64,000 nt of DNA from Bacteroidales bacterium (GCA_015060865.1 SUXS01000014.1:40378-104377); one strand, 5' to 3'. Positions 42,716-52,400 are shown, numbered from the stretch's first letter. The notes: generated by a model not told the origin, from the sequence alone. Made by a program: numbers and translations.

Positions 42716-43903
42716 ATGTACAAGACTGTATATTTAAAAAAAGGGAAGGAGGAGTCTCTCGGTCGTTTTCATCCATGGATATTCTCCGGTGCTATTCATC
42801 ATATTGAGGGCCGTCCTGAAGAGGGAGATGTAGTACGTGTACTTAGCGCCGATGGCCGTTTCCTTGCTATAGGGCATGTGCAAATAGGTAGTATTGCTGT
42901 ACGGGTGCTTTCATTTGACGATGTAGTCATTGACCGTAACTTCTGGCTTCAGCGCCTTCGTGCGGCATATGATGTGCGTAATAGTATAGGTGTTGTCAAT
43001 CAGCCGTCAAACAATACTTTCCGTCTTGTGCATGGGGAAGGTGACGGCTTGCCTGGATTGGTTGTTGATGTATATGATCGTACGGCTGTTATGCAGGCTC
43101 ATTCGGTGGGTATGCATGTTAGTAGGTATGAGCTTGCAGATGCGTTGGGGGAAGTCCTTGATGGCGTTGTTGATAATATCTACTATAAGTCTGAGACGAC
43201 GCTTGCCTATAAAGCGTCTGAGGATGGGGGTAATGGCTTCCTCAAGGGAGGCCTGGCTACAGCCAGCGATATAGCAGTGGAGAATGGGCTGCGCTTTCAT
43301 GTGGATTGGCTGGGTGGACAGAAAACCGGATTCTTTGTGGACCAGCGTGAAAACCGTGCATTGCTCGAGCGTTATTCCTATGGGCGCAAGGTTCTTAATA
43401 TGTTTTGCTACACGGGCGGTTTTTCCTTTTATGCTATGCGAGGCGGAGCCGAACTAGTACATTCGGTGGATTCTTCTTCGCGTGCTATTGATATTACTCG
43501 TGCTAATGTAGAACTCAATTTCCCTGGTGATAACCGCCACGAAGCTTTTGCCGAGGATGCATTCAAGTACCTTGACCGCATGGGCGATCAATACGACCTT
43601 ATTATTCTTGACCCTCCAGCCTTTGCCAAACATAAAGATGCATTGCGCAATGCGCTTATGGGTTATCGTAAGCTCAATGCCAAGGCATTCGAGAAAATAC
43701 GCCCAGGGGGGATTCTCTTTACCTTCTCTTGTTCGCAGGTGGTAACGAAGGATAACTTTCGTACAGCGGTATTTACGGCTGCTGCTATGTCGGGGCGTAG
43801 GGTACGTATACTGCATCAGCTTACTCAGCCTGCCGATCATCCTGTTAGTATATACCATCCAGAAGGAGAATATCTCAAGGGGTTGGTCCTGTATGTGGAG
43901 TAG
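42716..43903 (+). CDS. rlmI: Class I SAM-dependent rRNA methyltransferase, RlmI-like
   Basis: 395 residues: an N-terminal PUA domain (KGKEESLGRFHPWIFSGAIH, DGRFLAIGHVQIGSIAVRVL) and a C-terminal Rossmann methyltransferase. Motifs are GGQKTGFFVDQRENRALLER, motif I VLNMFCYTGGFSFYAMRGGA, and the catalytic DLIILDPPAFAK, where the D-P-P loop and late SCSQVV match m5C rRNA methyltransferases of the RlmI/RlmK type. E. coli RlmI methylates C1962 of 23S rRNA; the same target is inferred. A strong bidirectional hairpin ends the unit at 43934-43969. Confidence 0.9.
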   Translation: MYKTVYLKKGKEESLGRFHPWIFSGAIHHIEGRPEEGDVVRVLSADGRFLAIGHVQIGSIAVRVLSFDDVVIDRNFWLQRLRAAYDVRNSIGVVNQPSNNTFRLVHGEGDGLPGLVVDVYDRTAVMQAHSVGMHVSRYELADALGEVLDGVVDNIYYKSETTLAYKASEDGGNGFLKGGLATASDIAVENGLRFHVDWLGGQKTGFFVDQRENRALLERYSYGRKVLNMFCYTGGFSFYAMRGGAELVHSVDSSSRAIDITRANVELNFPGDNRHEAFAEDAFKYLDRMGDQYDLIILDPPAFAKHKDALRNALMGYRKLNAKAFEKIRPGGILFTFSCSQVVTKDNFRTAVFTAAAMSGRRVRILHQLTQPADHPVSIYHPEGEYLKGLVLYVE

Positions 43904-43933
43904 GCGGATCTAATTCGAGTTATAGATTGTTAT

Positions 43934-43969
43934 AAAAAACTGCGGATAGGTTTTAATCCGTAGTTTTTT
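43934..43969. terminator. Bidirectional Rho-independent terminator
   Basis: 14-base arms aaaaaactgcggat / atccgtagtttttt around an 8-base loop, with T-tract on both strands; 31 bases after the methyltransferase stop. Confidence 0.9.
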
Positions 43970-44031
43970 ATTTGTGTTTTATAAGCCAAGTGTTAAATGG
44001 TGTTAATTTTACACTTTTATTTGTTGAATTG

Positions 44032-44062
44032 TTTGTCGGTTTAAAAATAAGTTGTACCTTTG
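44032..44062 (+). promoter_or_regulatory. Consensus promoter of a short orphan transcript
   Basis: TTTG (44032-44035), exactly 19 bases, TACCTTTG (44055-44062): the full Bacteroidetes primary-sigma consensus. The only thing downstream before a terminator is a 65-base non-coding stretch. Confidence 0.8.
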
Positions 44063-44068
44063 CATCGT

Positions 44069-44134
44069 GTTTTTCATGGTATTAGATTTTTAAAGTTGGA
44101 AGATTGGTCGTCGGGATGACGACCTTCTTTTTTT
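44069..44134 (+). ncRNA. Candidate small RNA or orphan leader (about 65 nt)
   Basis: Predicted transcript from about 44069 to the T-run at 44125-44134. It includes ttttcatggtattagatt, then gttggaagatt and a hairpin ggtcgtc-gggat-gacgacc. It has no open reading frame worth the name. The core resembles a leader that I recall in front of cold-shock or RNA-helicase genes in other Bacteroidales, but no such gene follows here: the next plus-strand gene is recO, 800 bases away with its own promoter. Confidence 0.6.
44106..44134 (+). terminator. Terminator of the candidate sRNA
   Basis: ggtcgtc (44106-44112) / gacgacc (44118-44124), followed by ttcttttttt. Confidence 0.85.
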
Positions 44135-44323
44135 ATACAGGGTACACCTCTTTTCCTTATGTTAGGTATTTGGGTTAGGTGTCTTCTAAAAAGAGGTGCT
44201 TTGTTCTTGACTTGTATTTTTTGAGATTACTGGGGGGGTATGCCTTCTCTATTGTTAGTGAGCTTTTTTGAGATTATAACTAAGATGTAACTAGGAACTT
44301 TGATATATGTGTAAAAACAATAA
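44135..44323. other. Gene-free spacer with a long-loop hairpin
   Basis: cacctctttt (about 44146-44155) pairs with aaaagaggtg (about 44190-44200) around a 35-base loop. Nothing coding. Confidence 0.4.
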
Positions 44324-44349
44324 AAGGGCCGGAAAATTTTCCGACCCTT
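44324..44349 (-). terminator. Terminator of rpsT
   Basis: aaggg-c-cggaaaattttccg-a-cccтt-type stem (aaggg 44324-44328, cccтt equivalent 44345-44349, with a 14-base perfect palindrome between), T-rich on both sides; 27 bases after the rpsT stop on the minus strand. Confidence 0.8.
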
Positions 44350-44375
44350 ATTTATTGTTGTGATAAGGTAGTTCT

Positions 44376-44627
44376 TTAGAGTTTTGCGATGTGAGCGCAG
44401 AGTTTAGATTTCAAGTTTGCAGCCTTGTTCTTGTGGATGTTGTTGGTCTTAGCGAGTTTGTCCAACATCTTCTGAACAGTAGGATACATAGCCTGAGCTT
44501 CAGCCTTATCAGTGGTTGCGCGGAGCTTACGAACTGCGTTACGCATTGTTTTTGCATAATATCTGTTGCGCAATCTTCTGGTTTCAGTCTGTCTGATTCT
44601 CTTCAGCGATGATTTGTGGTTTGCCAT
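44376..44627 (-). CDS. rpsT: 30S ribosomal protein S20
   Basis: 83 residues, very basic: [20 protein letters not shown], then [16 protein letters not shown] and a C-terminal [19 protein letters not shown] segment, the standard three-helix S20 that binds 16S rRNA early in 30S assembly. Length is typical. It lies 32 bases downstream of tRNA-Glu on the same strand with no terminator between them, so both probably come from the strong promoter at 44782-44812. Confidence 0.97.
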   Translation of the reverse strand: MANHKSSLKRIRQTETRRLRNRYYAKTMRNAVRKLRATTDKAEAQAMYPTVQKMLDKLAKTNNIHKNKAANLKSKLCAHIAKL

Positions 44628-44658
44628 TTCTTATCTTTTAATTTTGAATTTAACTTTG

Positions 44659-44730
44659 TAGCGCTACGGGGAGTCGAACCCCGCTTTAGAGAATGAAAAT
44701 CTCTCGTCCTAGCCGATAGACGATAGCGCC
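44659..44730 (-). tRNA. tRNA-Glu (anticodon UUC)
   Basis: The minus-strand sequence folds as a cloverleaf: acceptor GGCGCTA / TAGCGCT (one G-U), D-arm GTCT-ATCGGCTA-GGAC, anticodon stem AGAGA-TTTTCAT-TCTCT with TTC at positions 34-36, and T-arm GGGG-TTCGACT-CCCC. CCA is not encoded. Confidence 0.96.
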
Positions 44731-44781
44731 ATCCTTTTGCTTACGTCATGTGTTACCATGATTGTCTCTCGAAAGCGGTTG

Positions 44782-44812
44782 CAAAGGTAGATACTTTTTT
44801 TGAATCTACAAA
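44782..44812 (-). promoter_or_regulatory. Promoter of tRNA-Glu/rpsT
   Basis: Minus strand: TTTG (44812-44809), 19-base spacer, TACCTTTG (44789-44782). Transcription would start about 45 bases before the tRNA. Confidence 0.8.
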
Positions 44813-44828
44813 TGATTTGCCGCTTTTT

Positions 44829-44859
44829 TTTGCAATGAATATGATTTTTTGTAGTTTTG
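44829..44859 (+). promoter_or_regulatory. Promoter of recO
   Basis: TTTG (44829-44832), 19-base spacer, TAGTTTTG (44852-44859). It is back to back with the tRNA promoter; the two -33 boxes are 16 bases apart. Confidence 0.7.
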
Positions 44860-44936
44860 CACAGGATAAAGGTTATTGTAGTTATGATTATCGCCATTCT
44901 GTGGTTTGAGAATAGCGATTCTTATAAAATATTGGT

Positions 44937-45665
44937 ATGTATATTGATGATAGAGGGGTAGTATTACAGTGTGTGAAATATGATGATAAGTCATTTATCG
45001 CACATTTGTTCACCTTTTCGCATGGGCACGTCTCCTTTATTGTGAATAATTCCCGTTCAAAGCGCTCTGCGGGTGCTTCCCGTCTCTTTCAGCCGTTGTC
45101 TTTTCTCTCCTTTCAGTGGGATAGTAAGCCGAATACTTCCCTTTATAGAATGAAGGAGGTTCGTCTTCTTTTCTTCCTGCAAGATATTCCTTGCAACCCA
45201 ATCAAACGGGGAGTGGCGATGATGTTATCGGAGTTTATGGCTCACATGCTGCGTAATGAGGCAAAAAATTCGGACCTGTACATGTATATAGAGAAATCGG
45301 TCTGTTGGTTTGATGCGGTAGGTGATGGGTATGCCAACTTTCATTTGGTGTTTCTGCTGAAACTGCTCCGCTTTTTGGGTATTGCGCCCAACTTGGAGTC
45401 GTATCAAGAGGGAAGACTTTTTGATCTGTCTCTTGGCAGTTTTGTATTTGGGGGGATACCTTCTGAGCTGGTCATGGATTCGGCCGATGCTTGTTTGCTT
45501 TATCGATTGGCCAATGCTAATTATGAGTCGATGAATAGTGTAGCTATGCATAGGTTCGAACGGACTCGTATGTTGAAGTATGTGGCAAACTATTGTGCGC
45601 AGCATATACCGAAGTTTCCGGTTATTCAGTCTTTAGATATTTTAATTGGCATTTTTGATGATTGA
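44937..45665 (+). CDS. recO: DNA repair protein RecO
   Basis: 242 residues. The N-terminal OB fold (DDRGVVLQCVKYDDKSFIAHLF, FSHGHVSFIVNNSRSKRSA) is followed by a helical domain (PCNPIKRGVAMMLSEFMAHML, FHLVFLLKLLRFLGIAPN). Bacteroidetes RecO lacks the four-Cys zinc finger of some relatives, and none is seen here. With RecF/RecR it loads RecA on SSB-coated gaps. It has its own divergent promoter from tRNA-Glu/rpsT. The DUF2461 gene starts 12 bases after its stop, so the two are co-transcribed. Confidence 0.9.
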   Translation: MYIDDRGVVLQCVKYDDKSFIAHLFTFSHGHVSFIVNNSRSKRSAGASRLFQPLSFLSFQWDSKPNTSLYRMKEVRLLFFLQDIPCNPIKRGVAMMLSEFMAHMLRNEAKNSDLYMYIEKSVCWFDAVGDGYANFHLVFLLKLLRFLGIAPNLESYQEGRLFDLSLGSFVFGGIPSELVMDSADACLLYRLANANYESMNSVAMHRFERTRMLKYVANYCAQHIPKFPVIQSLDILIGIFDD

Positions 45666-45677
45666 AACGAATTTTAT

Positions 45678-46358
45678 ATGGAAGAGGTTATAGCTTTCTT
45701 AAAGGACCTGCGATGTAATAATAATCGTGAGTGGTTTACTGCTAATAAATCCAGGTATATAGCGGCTCAGGAGCGCTTTAATGCTATTGTAGATGAGCTC
45801 ATTCGTGAAATATCCCTATTTGATGATTCTGTCATTGGACTCACGGCAAGAGATTGTACCTATCGTATTTATCGTGATGTTCGTTTCAGTGCTGACAAAA
45901 GCCCATATAAGACTCATATGGGGGCTTTTATCTGTCCAGGGGGGCGTAAGTCTGGCAATTCGGGCTATTATTTTCATATTGGCACAGGTGGCGAAGGGTA
46001 TCCTTATGCGCATATGTTGGCTGCTGGAGACTATTGTTGTGATTCCAAGGTGTTGCAGATCCTTCGAGAAGATATTGTAAATGGGGATGGGGATTTTGAT
46101 CGTATTGTCCGTGCGGCGGCTCCAATGTTTGTGCTTGATCGTGAAGGATCCTTAAAGCGAAATCCTAAAGGATTTGAGAGGGAAGAATTATATGCAGATT
46201 ATCTTCGTTTGAAGGCATTTTGTTTAGTTCATATACCTACTGATGAGTTTGTTTGTGCTGATAAACTGCCTCATCGTGTGGCATCTCTTTTTAGTCTCAC
46301 TAAGCCTTTCCTGTTTTATCTCAACCGAGCAATCGCGTATGTGAAGAATGAGTATTGA
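45678..46358 (+). CDS. DUF2461 protein
   Basis: 226 residues matching the DUF2461/TIGR02453 family: VIAFLKDLRCNNNREWFTAN at the start, DCTYRIYRDVRFSADKSPYK, THMGAFICPGG, YYFHIGTGGEG, then KRNPKGFEREELYADYLRLK. The family is widespread with unknown function, and no catalytic residues have been agreed. It follows recO by 12 bases and is followed by parC, which has its own promoter. No signal peptide, so cytoplasmic. Confidence 0.9.
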   Translation: MEEVIAFLKDLRCNNNREWFTANKSRYIAAQERFNAIVDELIREISLFDDSVIGLTARDCTYRIYRDVRFSADKSPYKTHMGAFICPGGRKSGNSGYYFHIGTGGEGYPYAHMLAAGDYCCDSKVLQILREDIVNGDGDFDRIVRAAAPMFVLDREGSLKRNPKGFEREELYADYLRLKAFCLVHIPTDEFVCADKLPHRVASLFSLTKPFLFYLNRAIAYVKNEY

Positions 46359-46392
46359 TGAGGAGAATATTACTTATAATCCTTGTCCGTTT

Positions 46393-46424
46393 TTTGGCAT
46401 AAATAATAAAAAGTGTTATATTTG
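46393..46424 (+). promoter_or_regulatory. Promoter of parC
   Basis: TTTG (46393-46396), 20-base spacer, TATATTTG (46417-46424); ATG at 46484. Confidence 0.7.
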
Positions 46425-46483
46425 CGGATAATAATGATATTTTTCTTATATGGCAGATTGGTGCTGTTGTCAAGAAGCATAAT

Positions 46484-49195
46484 ATGATCGAAGAGGAACT
46501 TAATAAACAAGACGAAAACGAAGATGTTAATTCAGAACTTTCTTCTGATGAATTGTCTTCGGATTCTCTATCCGACGATAGTAATAATAGTCATAGCGAC
46601 TACCATCCTAAGAAGGACAATGGCGAGGACGACACCGTGAAGTACCAGCTCTCGGGAATGTATCAGAACTGGTTTCTCGACTATGCCTCCTACGTTATCC
46701 TCGAGCGTGCCGTGCCCCATATCAACGACGGCTTCAAGCCGGTGCAGCGCCGCATCCTGCACGTGATGAAGGAAGAGCACGACGGACGCTACAACAAGGT
46801 GGCCAACCTCGTGGGACAAACCATGCAGTATCACCCTCACGGCGACGCCTCCATCGGCGACGCCCTCGTGCAGCTCGGGCAGAAGGACCTGCTCATCGAT
46901 TGCCAGGGTAACTGGGGCAACATCCTCACGGGCGACGGGGCTGCCGCTCCGCGTTACATCGAGGCACGCCTGTCGAAGTTTGCGCTCGAGGTGGTGTTCA
47001 ATCCCAAGACCACGGAGTGGAAGCTCTCGTATGACGGCCGCAAGAAGGAGCCCATCACCCTGCCGGTGAAGTTTCCCTTGCTCCTTGCTCAGGGTGTCGA
47101 GGGTATTGCCGTAGGTCTGTCATCGAAGATTCTGCCACACAACTTCAACGAGCTGTGCGATGCCGCCATCAGCTATCTCAAGGGCGAGGACTTCGTGCTC
47201 TACCCCGACTTCCAGACGGGCGGCTTCATCGATGTGGCCCGCTACAACGACGGCGAGCGTGGCGGTGCAGTGCGTGTGCGTGCCCGCATCAACAAGCTGG
47301 ACAACAAGACGCTGGCCATCACCGAGATTCCCTATAGCAAGACGACGACAACGCTCATCGACTCCATACTGAAGGCTGCCGAGAAGGGTAAGATAAAAAT
47401 CCGCAAAGTCGACGACAACACGGCTGCCGAGGTGGAAATCCTCGTGCACTTGGCACCGGGCGTATCATCGGACAAGACCATCGACGCGCTCTATGCCTTC
47501 ACCGACTGCGAAATCAGCATCTCGCCCAACTGCTGCGTCATCGACGACAACAAGCCCCACTTCCTTGGCGTGAGCCACGTGCTGCGCAAGTCGGTGGACA
47601 ACACGCTTGCCCTCCTGCGCCAGGAACTCGAGATTCGCAAGAACGAACTCCTCGAGCAGCTGCACTTCGCCTCACTGGAGAAGATCTTCATCGAGGAGCG
47701 TATATATAAGGATAAGAAGTTTGAGCAAGCGCCCACGATGGATGCTGCCTGCGAACATATCGACGAGCGCCTGACACCCTACTACCCCACCTTTGTGCGT
47801 GAAGTCACCAAGGACGACATCCTGCGCCTGATGGAAATCAAGATGGCCCGTATCCTCAAGTTCAACAAGGACAAGGCCGATGAGCTGATGGCCCGCATGC
47901 GTGCCGAGATAGAGGAGATCGACAAGGAACTCTCCGATATGGTAGGCGTCACCACCCGCTGGTTCACCATGCTCAAGACCAAGTACGGCGCCGCCTACCC
48001 CCGCAAGACCGAGCTGCGCAACTTCGAGAATATCGAGGCCGCCAAGGTTATCGAGGCCAACGAGAAGCTCTACATCAACCGCGAGGAGGGCTTCATCGGT
48101 ACATCGCTCAAGAAGGATGAGTTTGTCTCCAACTGCTCGTCCATCGACGACATCATCCTCTTCTACAAGGACGGCCGCTACAAGATTGTGCGTGTGGCCG
48201 AGAAGATGTTTGTAGGCCCCGGCGTCATCCACGTAGGCATCTACAAGAAGAACGACAAGCGCACCATATATAATGTGGTATACCGCGACGGACGTGGCGG
48301 CCCCCACTACATCAAGCGCTTTGCCGTCACTGGCACCAACCGCGACCGCGAGTACAACCTCACCCAAGGCAAACCCGGCTCACGCATCGCTTACTTCACT
48401 GCCAACCCCAACGGCGAGGCCGAGATTATCAAGGTGCAGCTCAAGCCCGTGCCCAACCTGCGCAAGACCGTCATCGAGAAAGACTTCAGCGAGATAGGCA
48501 TCAAGGGACGCGCCTCCATGGGCAACCTGCTCACCCGCCTCGAGGTGCAGCGCATCGGGCTCAAGGCCCACGGAGCCTCCACACTCGGCGGCCGCAAGGT
48601 GTGGTTCGACCGCGACATCCTGCGTCTCGACTTCGACGGGCATGGCGAGTATCTGGGCGAGTTCCACAGCGACGACCGCATCCTCGTGGTATTGAAGAAC
48701 GGCGAGTTCTACCTCTCGGACTTCGATGCCAACAACCACTACGAAGACAACATCCTCTATATCGAGAAGTACAACCCCGACAAGGTGTGGACCGCTATCG
48801 TGCGCAACGCCTCACAGAAGGGCTTCTACTACATCAAGCGCTTCACGATGGAGGCTACGGCAAAGAAGAACACCTTCGTCGATGAGCACAAGGACAGCAG
48901 CCTCACCCTGCTCACCTGCGAGGCATACCCGCTCATCCAGGTCAACTTCGGTGGTGGCGACAGCTTCCGCGAGCCGCTCGTCATCGATGCCGAGGAGTTT
49001 GCCCTCATCAAGGGCTTCAAGGCCATAGGCAAGCGCGTCACCAACTTCGAGATAGCCAGCTTCGAAGAGCTGGAGCCCACGCGCCATCCCGAGCCCGAAG
49101 TCACTGAGCAGCCCGAAGAGGCTGAAGCAGCCGATGAGGCAATCGAGACTCCCGAGGAGCCAATAGGAGAACAGCTTAACCTGTTTGAGGAATAA
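46484..49195 (+). CDS. parC: DNA topoisomerase IV subunit A
   Basis: 903 residues. A 45-residue acidic, AT-rich extension precedes the winged-helix core: ILERAVPHINDGFKPVQRRI, QTMQYHPHGDASIGDALVQL and the cleavage Tyr158 in APRYIEARL. The coiled-coil and C-terminal beta-pinwheel follow, then a Pro-Glu-rich tail ending EQLNLFEE. The protein cuts and reseals DNA with ParE to decatenate chromosomes; parE is not in the window. The gyrase-specific GyrA box (QRRGGKG) is not seen, which supports ParC over GyrA. The core is strongly GC-rich in codon third positions. QLNLF (897-901) resembles a beta-clamp-binding motif. A hairpin terminator follows. Confidence 0.93.
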   Translation: MIEEELNKQDENEDVNSELSSDELSSDSLSDDSNNSHSDYHPKKDNGEDDTVKYQLSGMYQNWFLDYASYVILERAVPHINDGFKPVQRRILHVMKEEHDGRYNKVANLVGQTMQYHPHGDASIGDALVQLGQKDLLIDCQGNWGNILTGDGAAAPRYIEARLSKFALEVVFNPKTTEWKLSYDGRKKEPITLPVKFPLLLAQGVEGIAVGLSSKILPHNFNELCDAAISYLKGEDFVLYPDFQTGGFIDVARYNDGERGGAVRVRARINKLDNKTLAITEIPYSKTTTTLIDSILKAAEKGKIKIRKVDDNTAAEVEILVHLAPGVSSDKTIDALYAFTDCEISISPNCCVIDDNKPHFLGVSHVLRKSVDNTLALLRQELEIRKNELLEQLHFASLEKIFIEERIYKDKKFEQAPTMDAACEHIDERLTPYYPTFVREVTKDDILRLMEIKMARILKFNKDKADELMARMRAEIEEIDKELSDMVGVTTRWFTMLKTKYGAAYPRKTELRNFENIEAAKVIEANEKLYINREEGFIGTSLKKDEFVSNCSSIDDIILFYKDGRYKIVRVAEKMFVGPGVIHVGIYKKNDKRTIYNVVYRDGRGGPHYIKRFAVTGTNRDREYNLTQGKPGSRIAYFTANPNGEAEIIKVQLKPVPNLRKTVIEKDFSEIGIKGRASMGNLLTRLEVQRIGLKAHGASTLGGRKVWFDRDILRLDFDGHGEYLGEFHSDDRILVVLKNGEFYLSDFDANNHYEDNILYIEKYNPDKVWTAIVRNASQKGFYYIKRFTMEATAKKNTFVDEHKDSSLTLLTCEAYPLIQVNFGGGDSFREPLVIDAEEFALIKGFKAIGKRVTNFEIASFEELEPTRHPEPEVTEQPEEAEAADEAIETPEEPIGEQLNLFEE

Positions 49196-49218
49196 TAATT
49201 GTAATACCTTCTACTAGA

Positions 49219-49249
49219 AAACAGTAGAGCTTATGCTCTGCTGTTTTTT
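49219..49249 (+). terminator. Terminator of parC
   Basis: acagtagagc / gctctgctgt stem with ttat loop, followed by tttttt. Confidence 0.85.
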
Positions 49250-49486
49250 GTTATTAAAGAGGAATATATGCTGAGGCTTTGTTTTGCTGCTTCAGTCATT
49301 GGTTCTTCTTGTGCAGATATACAATGATTTAGCCCTATAAGGATGATAAGGGATGGATGAGTTAAACAAGATAAATAATGAATAACTCTCATAGGAAATA
49401 ATGAATAGAGGAATTTATGTATGACTGAAAGCAGTTCGTGTCGCTAGTAACTTACTTCCATTTGGATTGACGTAAAACGATAAGGT
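49250..49486. other. Gene-free spacer between convergent parC and GH127
   Basis: About 240 bases, AT-rich; no gene or clear terminator for the minus-strand gene was recognised. Confidence 0.3.
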
Positions 49487-52400
49487 TTATTCCTTTCTCT
49501 CCAGTTGCCCGTCTACAATGTAGACACCAGGGGGTAGAGTAGGCTGGTCTGTGACGTTAAGACCATTGAGGGTGTAAATTCCTTTAGGAGAGGGTGTGTG
49601 TACGAAGGGGTGGAGTATGTTGTCGGGAGTACCAAGGTAACGCTGCATTTCAGGGTAGCGAGTGACGAGTGAGTCGCGGGTGTAGAAGTTGATGTCACTG
49701 ATGATGGCACTACCGTCGTTACGCGTGGTGGTGAGTCCGAAGACGGTGTTTATGGCTTGTCCGTTTGAAGAGAAACTGAAGGTCGGGTTTTTCATGTTCT
49801 CGTTGAGGCCGCTCTGTGCAATGTCCCATACAAACAACGATTGCCCATTGGCAATCGTTGTGACGTAGGTGGGAGCTACCTGACTGGCATGGTTGATCCC
49901 ACCGAGCCACCATAAGTATGCGGAACCACTCGTCCTGCGGAGTGGTTTTCCGCATATGGTAAGATATTTATGCTCCGAAGTGAGGTCGTAGAAGTCGTCG
50001 TAGTAGGTGGCATATTGCAGGGCGATGTTGTTGCTGCCCTGCTTGCCGTAGACGGTGATGGTGTTGTCGTCGTTATAGGTGACGCGGTTGACGCGGTTGT
50101 CATCGCCCGATATCCACTGGTAGTTGACGAAGGCGTAGAGGGGCTTCACGGCATAGTCCTTGAGCAGACGTAGGTAGTAGAGGCCAGGGACAGGAGTATT
50201 GCCCGAGGCATGGAAACGCACGGTGATGCTGTCGGGCAGGATACCGTCGACCATCAGCAACTCTTCGCTGATGGGATGCTCCCAGTTGTAGTGACCGCTG
50301 AAAGACTTTTTCTCCAAAGTCATATTGATGAGCTTCTTGTTGTTGACATAGATGGTGACTATGCGGCCTGCGTCGGCAGAGTGGAAACGACACATGAGTG
50401 ATACGTTCTCCTTGATGCCTTGGGTGGCAAGCTGGTAGCTGAACGACTGGCCGCTCTGACAGTCGACATAGAACTCGCCGTCGTAGCTGCCCTTGCCGAA
50501 GGTGCCTAGCAGACCATGTCCGGCATCGCTCTGCTGCTCACCCGTGGCTACGAAGTCGAGAGTGCGGTTGTTGAGGCGCTGCTTGGCCTCCTCCTCGGCC
50601 ATCACCTGCTGGCGTATCTTCTCCCATTCGTCGGCGGTGAGTTGGTTCCAATAGGTCATGTAACGTGCCTCGTGGATGGTGTAGAAGGGTTGCAGAGTGA
50701 GGTCGGCCCAGCGCAGGCTGTTGTAGAGGCCGGGGCGTATCTTGAAGTGGAGCTTCTCGGCATCGACCATGTAGATGGAGTCGAGTACATGGGCGCGGTT
50801 GCCGATGAGCATGGGTGCTGAGGTGAGGCTGAGCTGGGCACCCTGTCCAGGGGCGTGGTCCATTCGGCCTTCACCGGCATGCTGGCCTGTGAGGTTCTCG
50901 GTACTGGTGATGGCGCCCAGCAGGATGGGACCATAGCGCAGGGCTATGTAGTCGTCGTAACCGGGGCAGGGGAGGTAGTTGAGCTGCATGGGTAGCGATA
51001 CGCTGATCTCGTCGCCTGCTTGCCATTTACCTTTTAAATATATATAGCCGTCCAGTTCCTCTACACTCTTGGATGTGCCGTTGATGGCAATGCCGAAGCC
51101 GCCGCACCATGAGGGCTTGCGGATGGCGATGGTGTAGCTGCCGGCCTTGTCGATGGTGAGCGTGGTGCCCGGCTCGTAAGGGAAGCGGGTATGCTGTGTG
51201 AGGGCATAAGTCTCATCGTTGAGTATCGAGGGTACGAAGAGGTTGACGTAGAGGGTACCGCTCTCGGGGTCGCGACTGTAGATGAACTCGCCATACTTGC
51301 TGTGGTTCTCCATGCCGGTGCCTACGCAGCACCACATGCCCTGGTTGACCTGTGAATACATGCGATAGTGTTGTGGACGCAGCGAGGTGAAGTATACGTA
51401 GCCGCCTGTCTCGGGGTGCTGGGTGGAGAGGATGTGGTTAAACATGGCCATCTCGTAGAAGTCACCGTACTTGCCATGGGCACCGTCGGCAAAGAGGTCC
51501 TCGGTGAGCTTGAGCATATTGTTGGTGTTGCAGCTCTCGGGGCCGTCGGTCATGGTGATGTGGTGGTGGGCATTGCTGTGTTGCACGAAGTGCTCGTTCA
51601 CGCTGTTGCCGCCCAGGGCTACGGTGCGGTTCTCTACCACATCGGTCCAGAAGTTCTCGGCAGAGCGCCGGTAATTGTCAATTGTCAATTGTGCATTGTC
51701 AATTGTCTTTCCCTGTTGTGCCAGGCGAATGAACCCGATATACTTGGGTACTTGTGTGTTGGCATGCTTGTTGCTGAGGAAGGTGGTATTGACGGTCTGC
51801 ATATTGTCCACCATCGTCTTGTGGGTGTAGCGGTGGGCTGCGATGAGGTATTTCTCTTCACCAGTCATTTGATAGGCATCGGCAAACATCTCGTTGATGC
51901 CGCCATGCTCGGTGTTGAGCACGTCCTGCACTTGGGCATCGGTGAGGTTGCTGATGAGGTTGACGCCCCAGTCGCACATTTTGAGGAAACACTCGCGTCC
52001 CTTCTCACTACCGGCATAGAGCCAGGCGTCGCGGAAACCGGCAAACATCTTGTGAACAACGTAGAGGGGTACGTTGCCGCGGTTTTGGTTGAACTTCGTG
52101 AGGTCGCCACGGTAGAGGCCTGTCCACACCCCGTTGTCGGGGAGGCCGCCAATGTAGCCGTAGAGTCCTTCCGTATTGTCATCGAATACGGCTTGGCATT
52201 GCGCCATCTTCTCCAAGGTGTAGTCCATACGCTTTTTCAGTCGGGTACGCATATCCTCATCCTTGGTGGCGGCGTAGGCTAGGGCGAGTGCCGAGAGGTA
52301 GTGGCCGCCCACATGTCCGTCAAGACGGAAGTTACCCGATCCCCAGTTGGGGAAATTGGGGTGCTCTTCCTCCCATCCCTTGATACCAGCTTGGCGGAAG

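Noticed and set aside
46484..49195. GyrA as alternative identity for the topoisomerase subunit
   Set aside because: No QRRGGKG GyrA box was found and the length and tail fit Bacteroidetes ParC.
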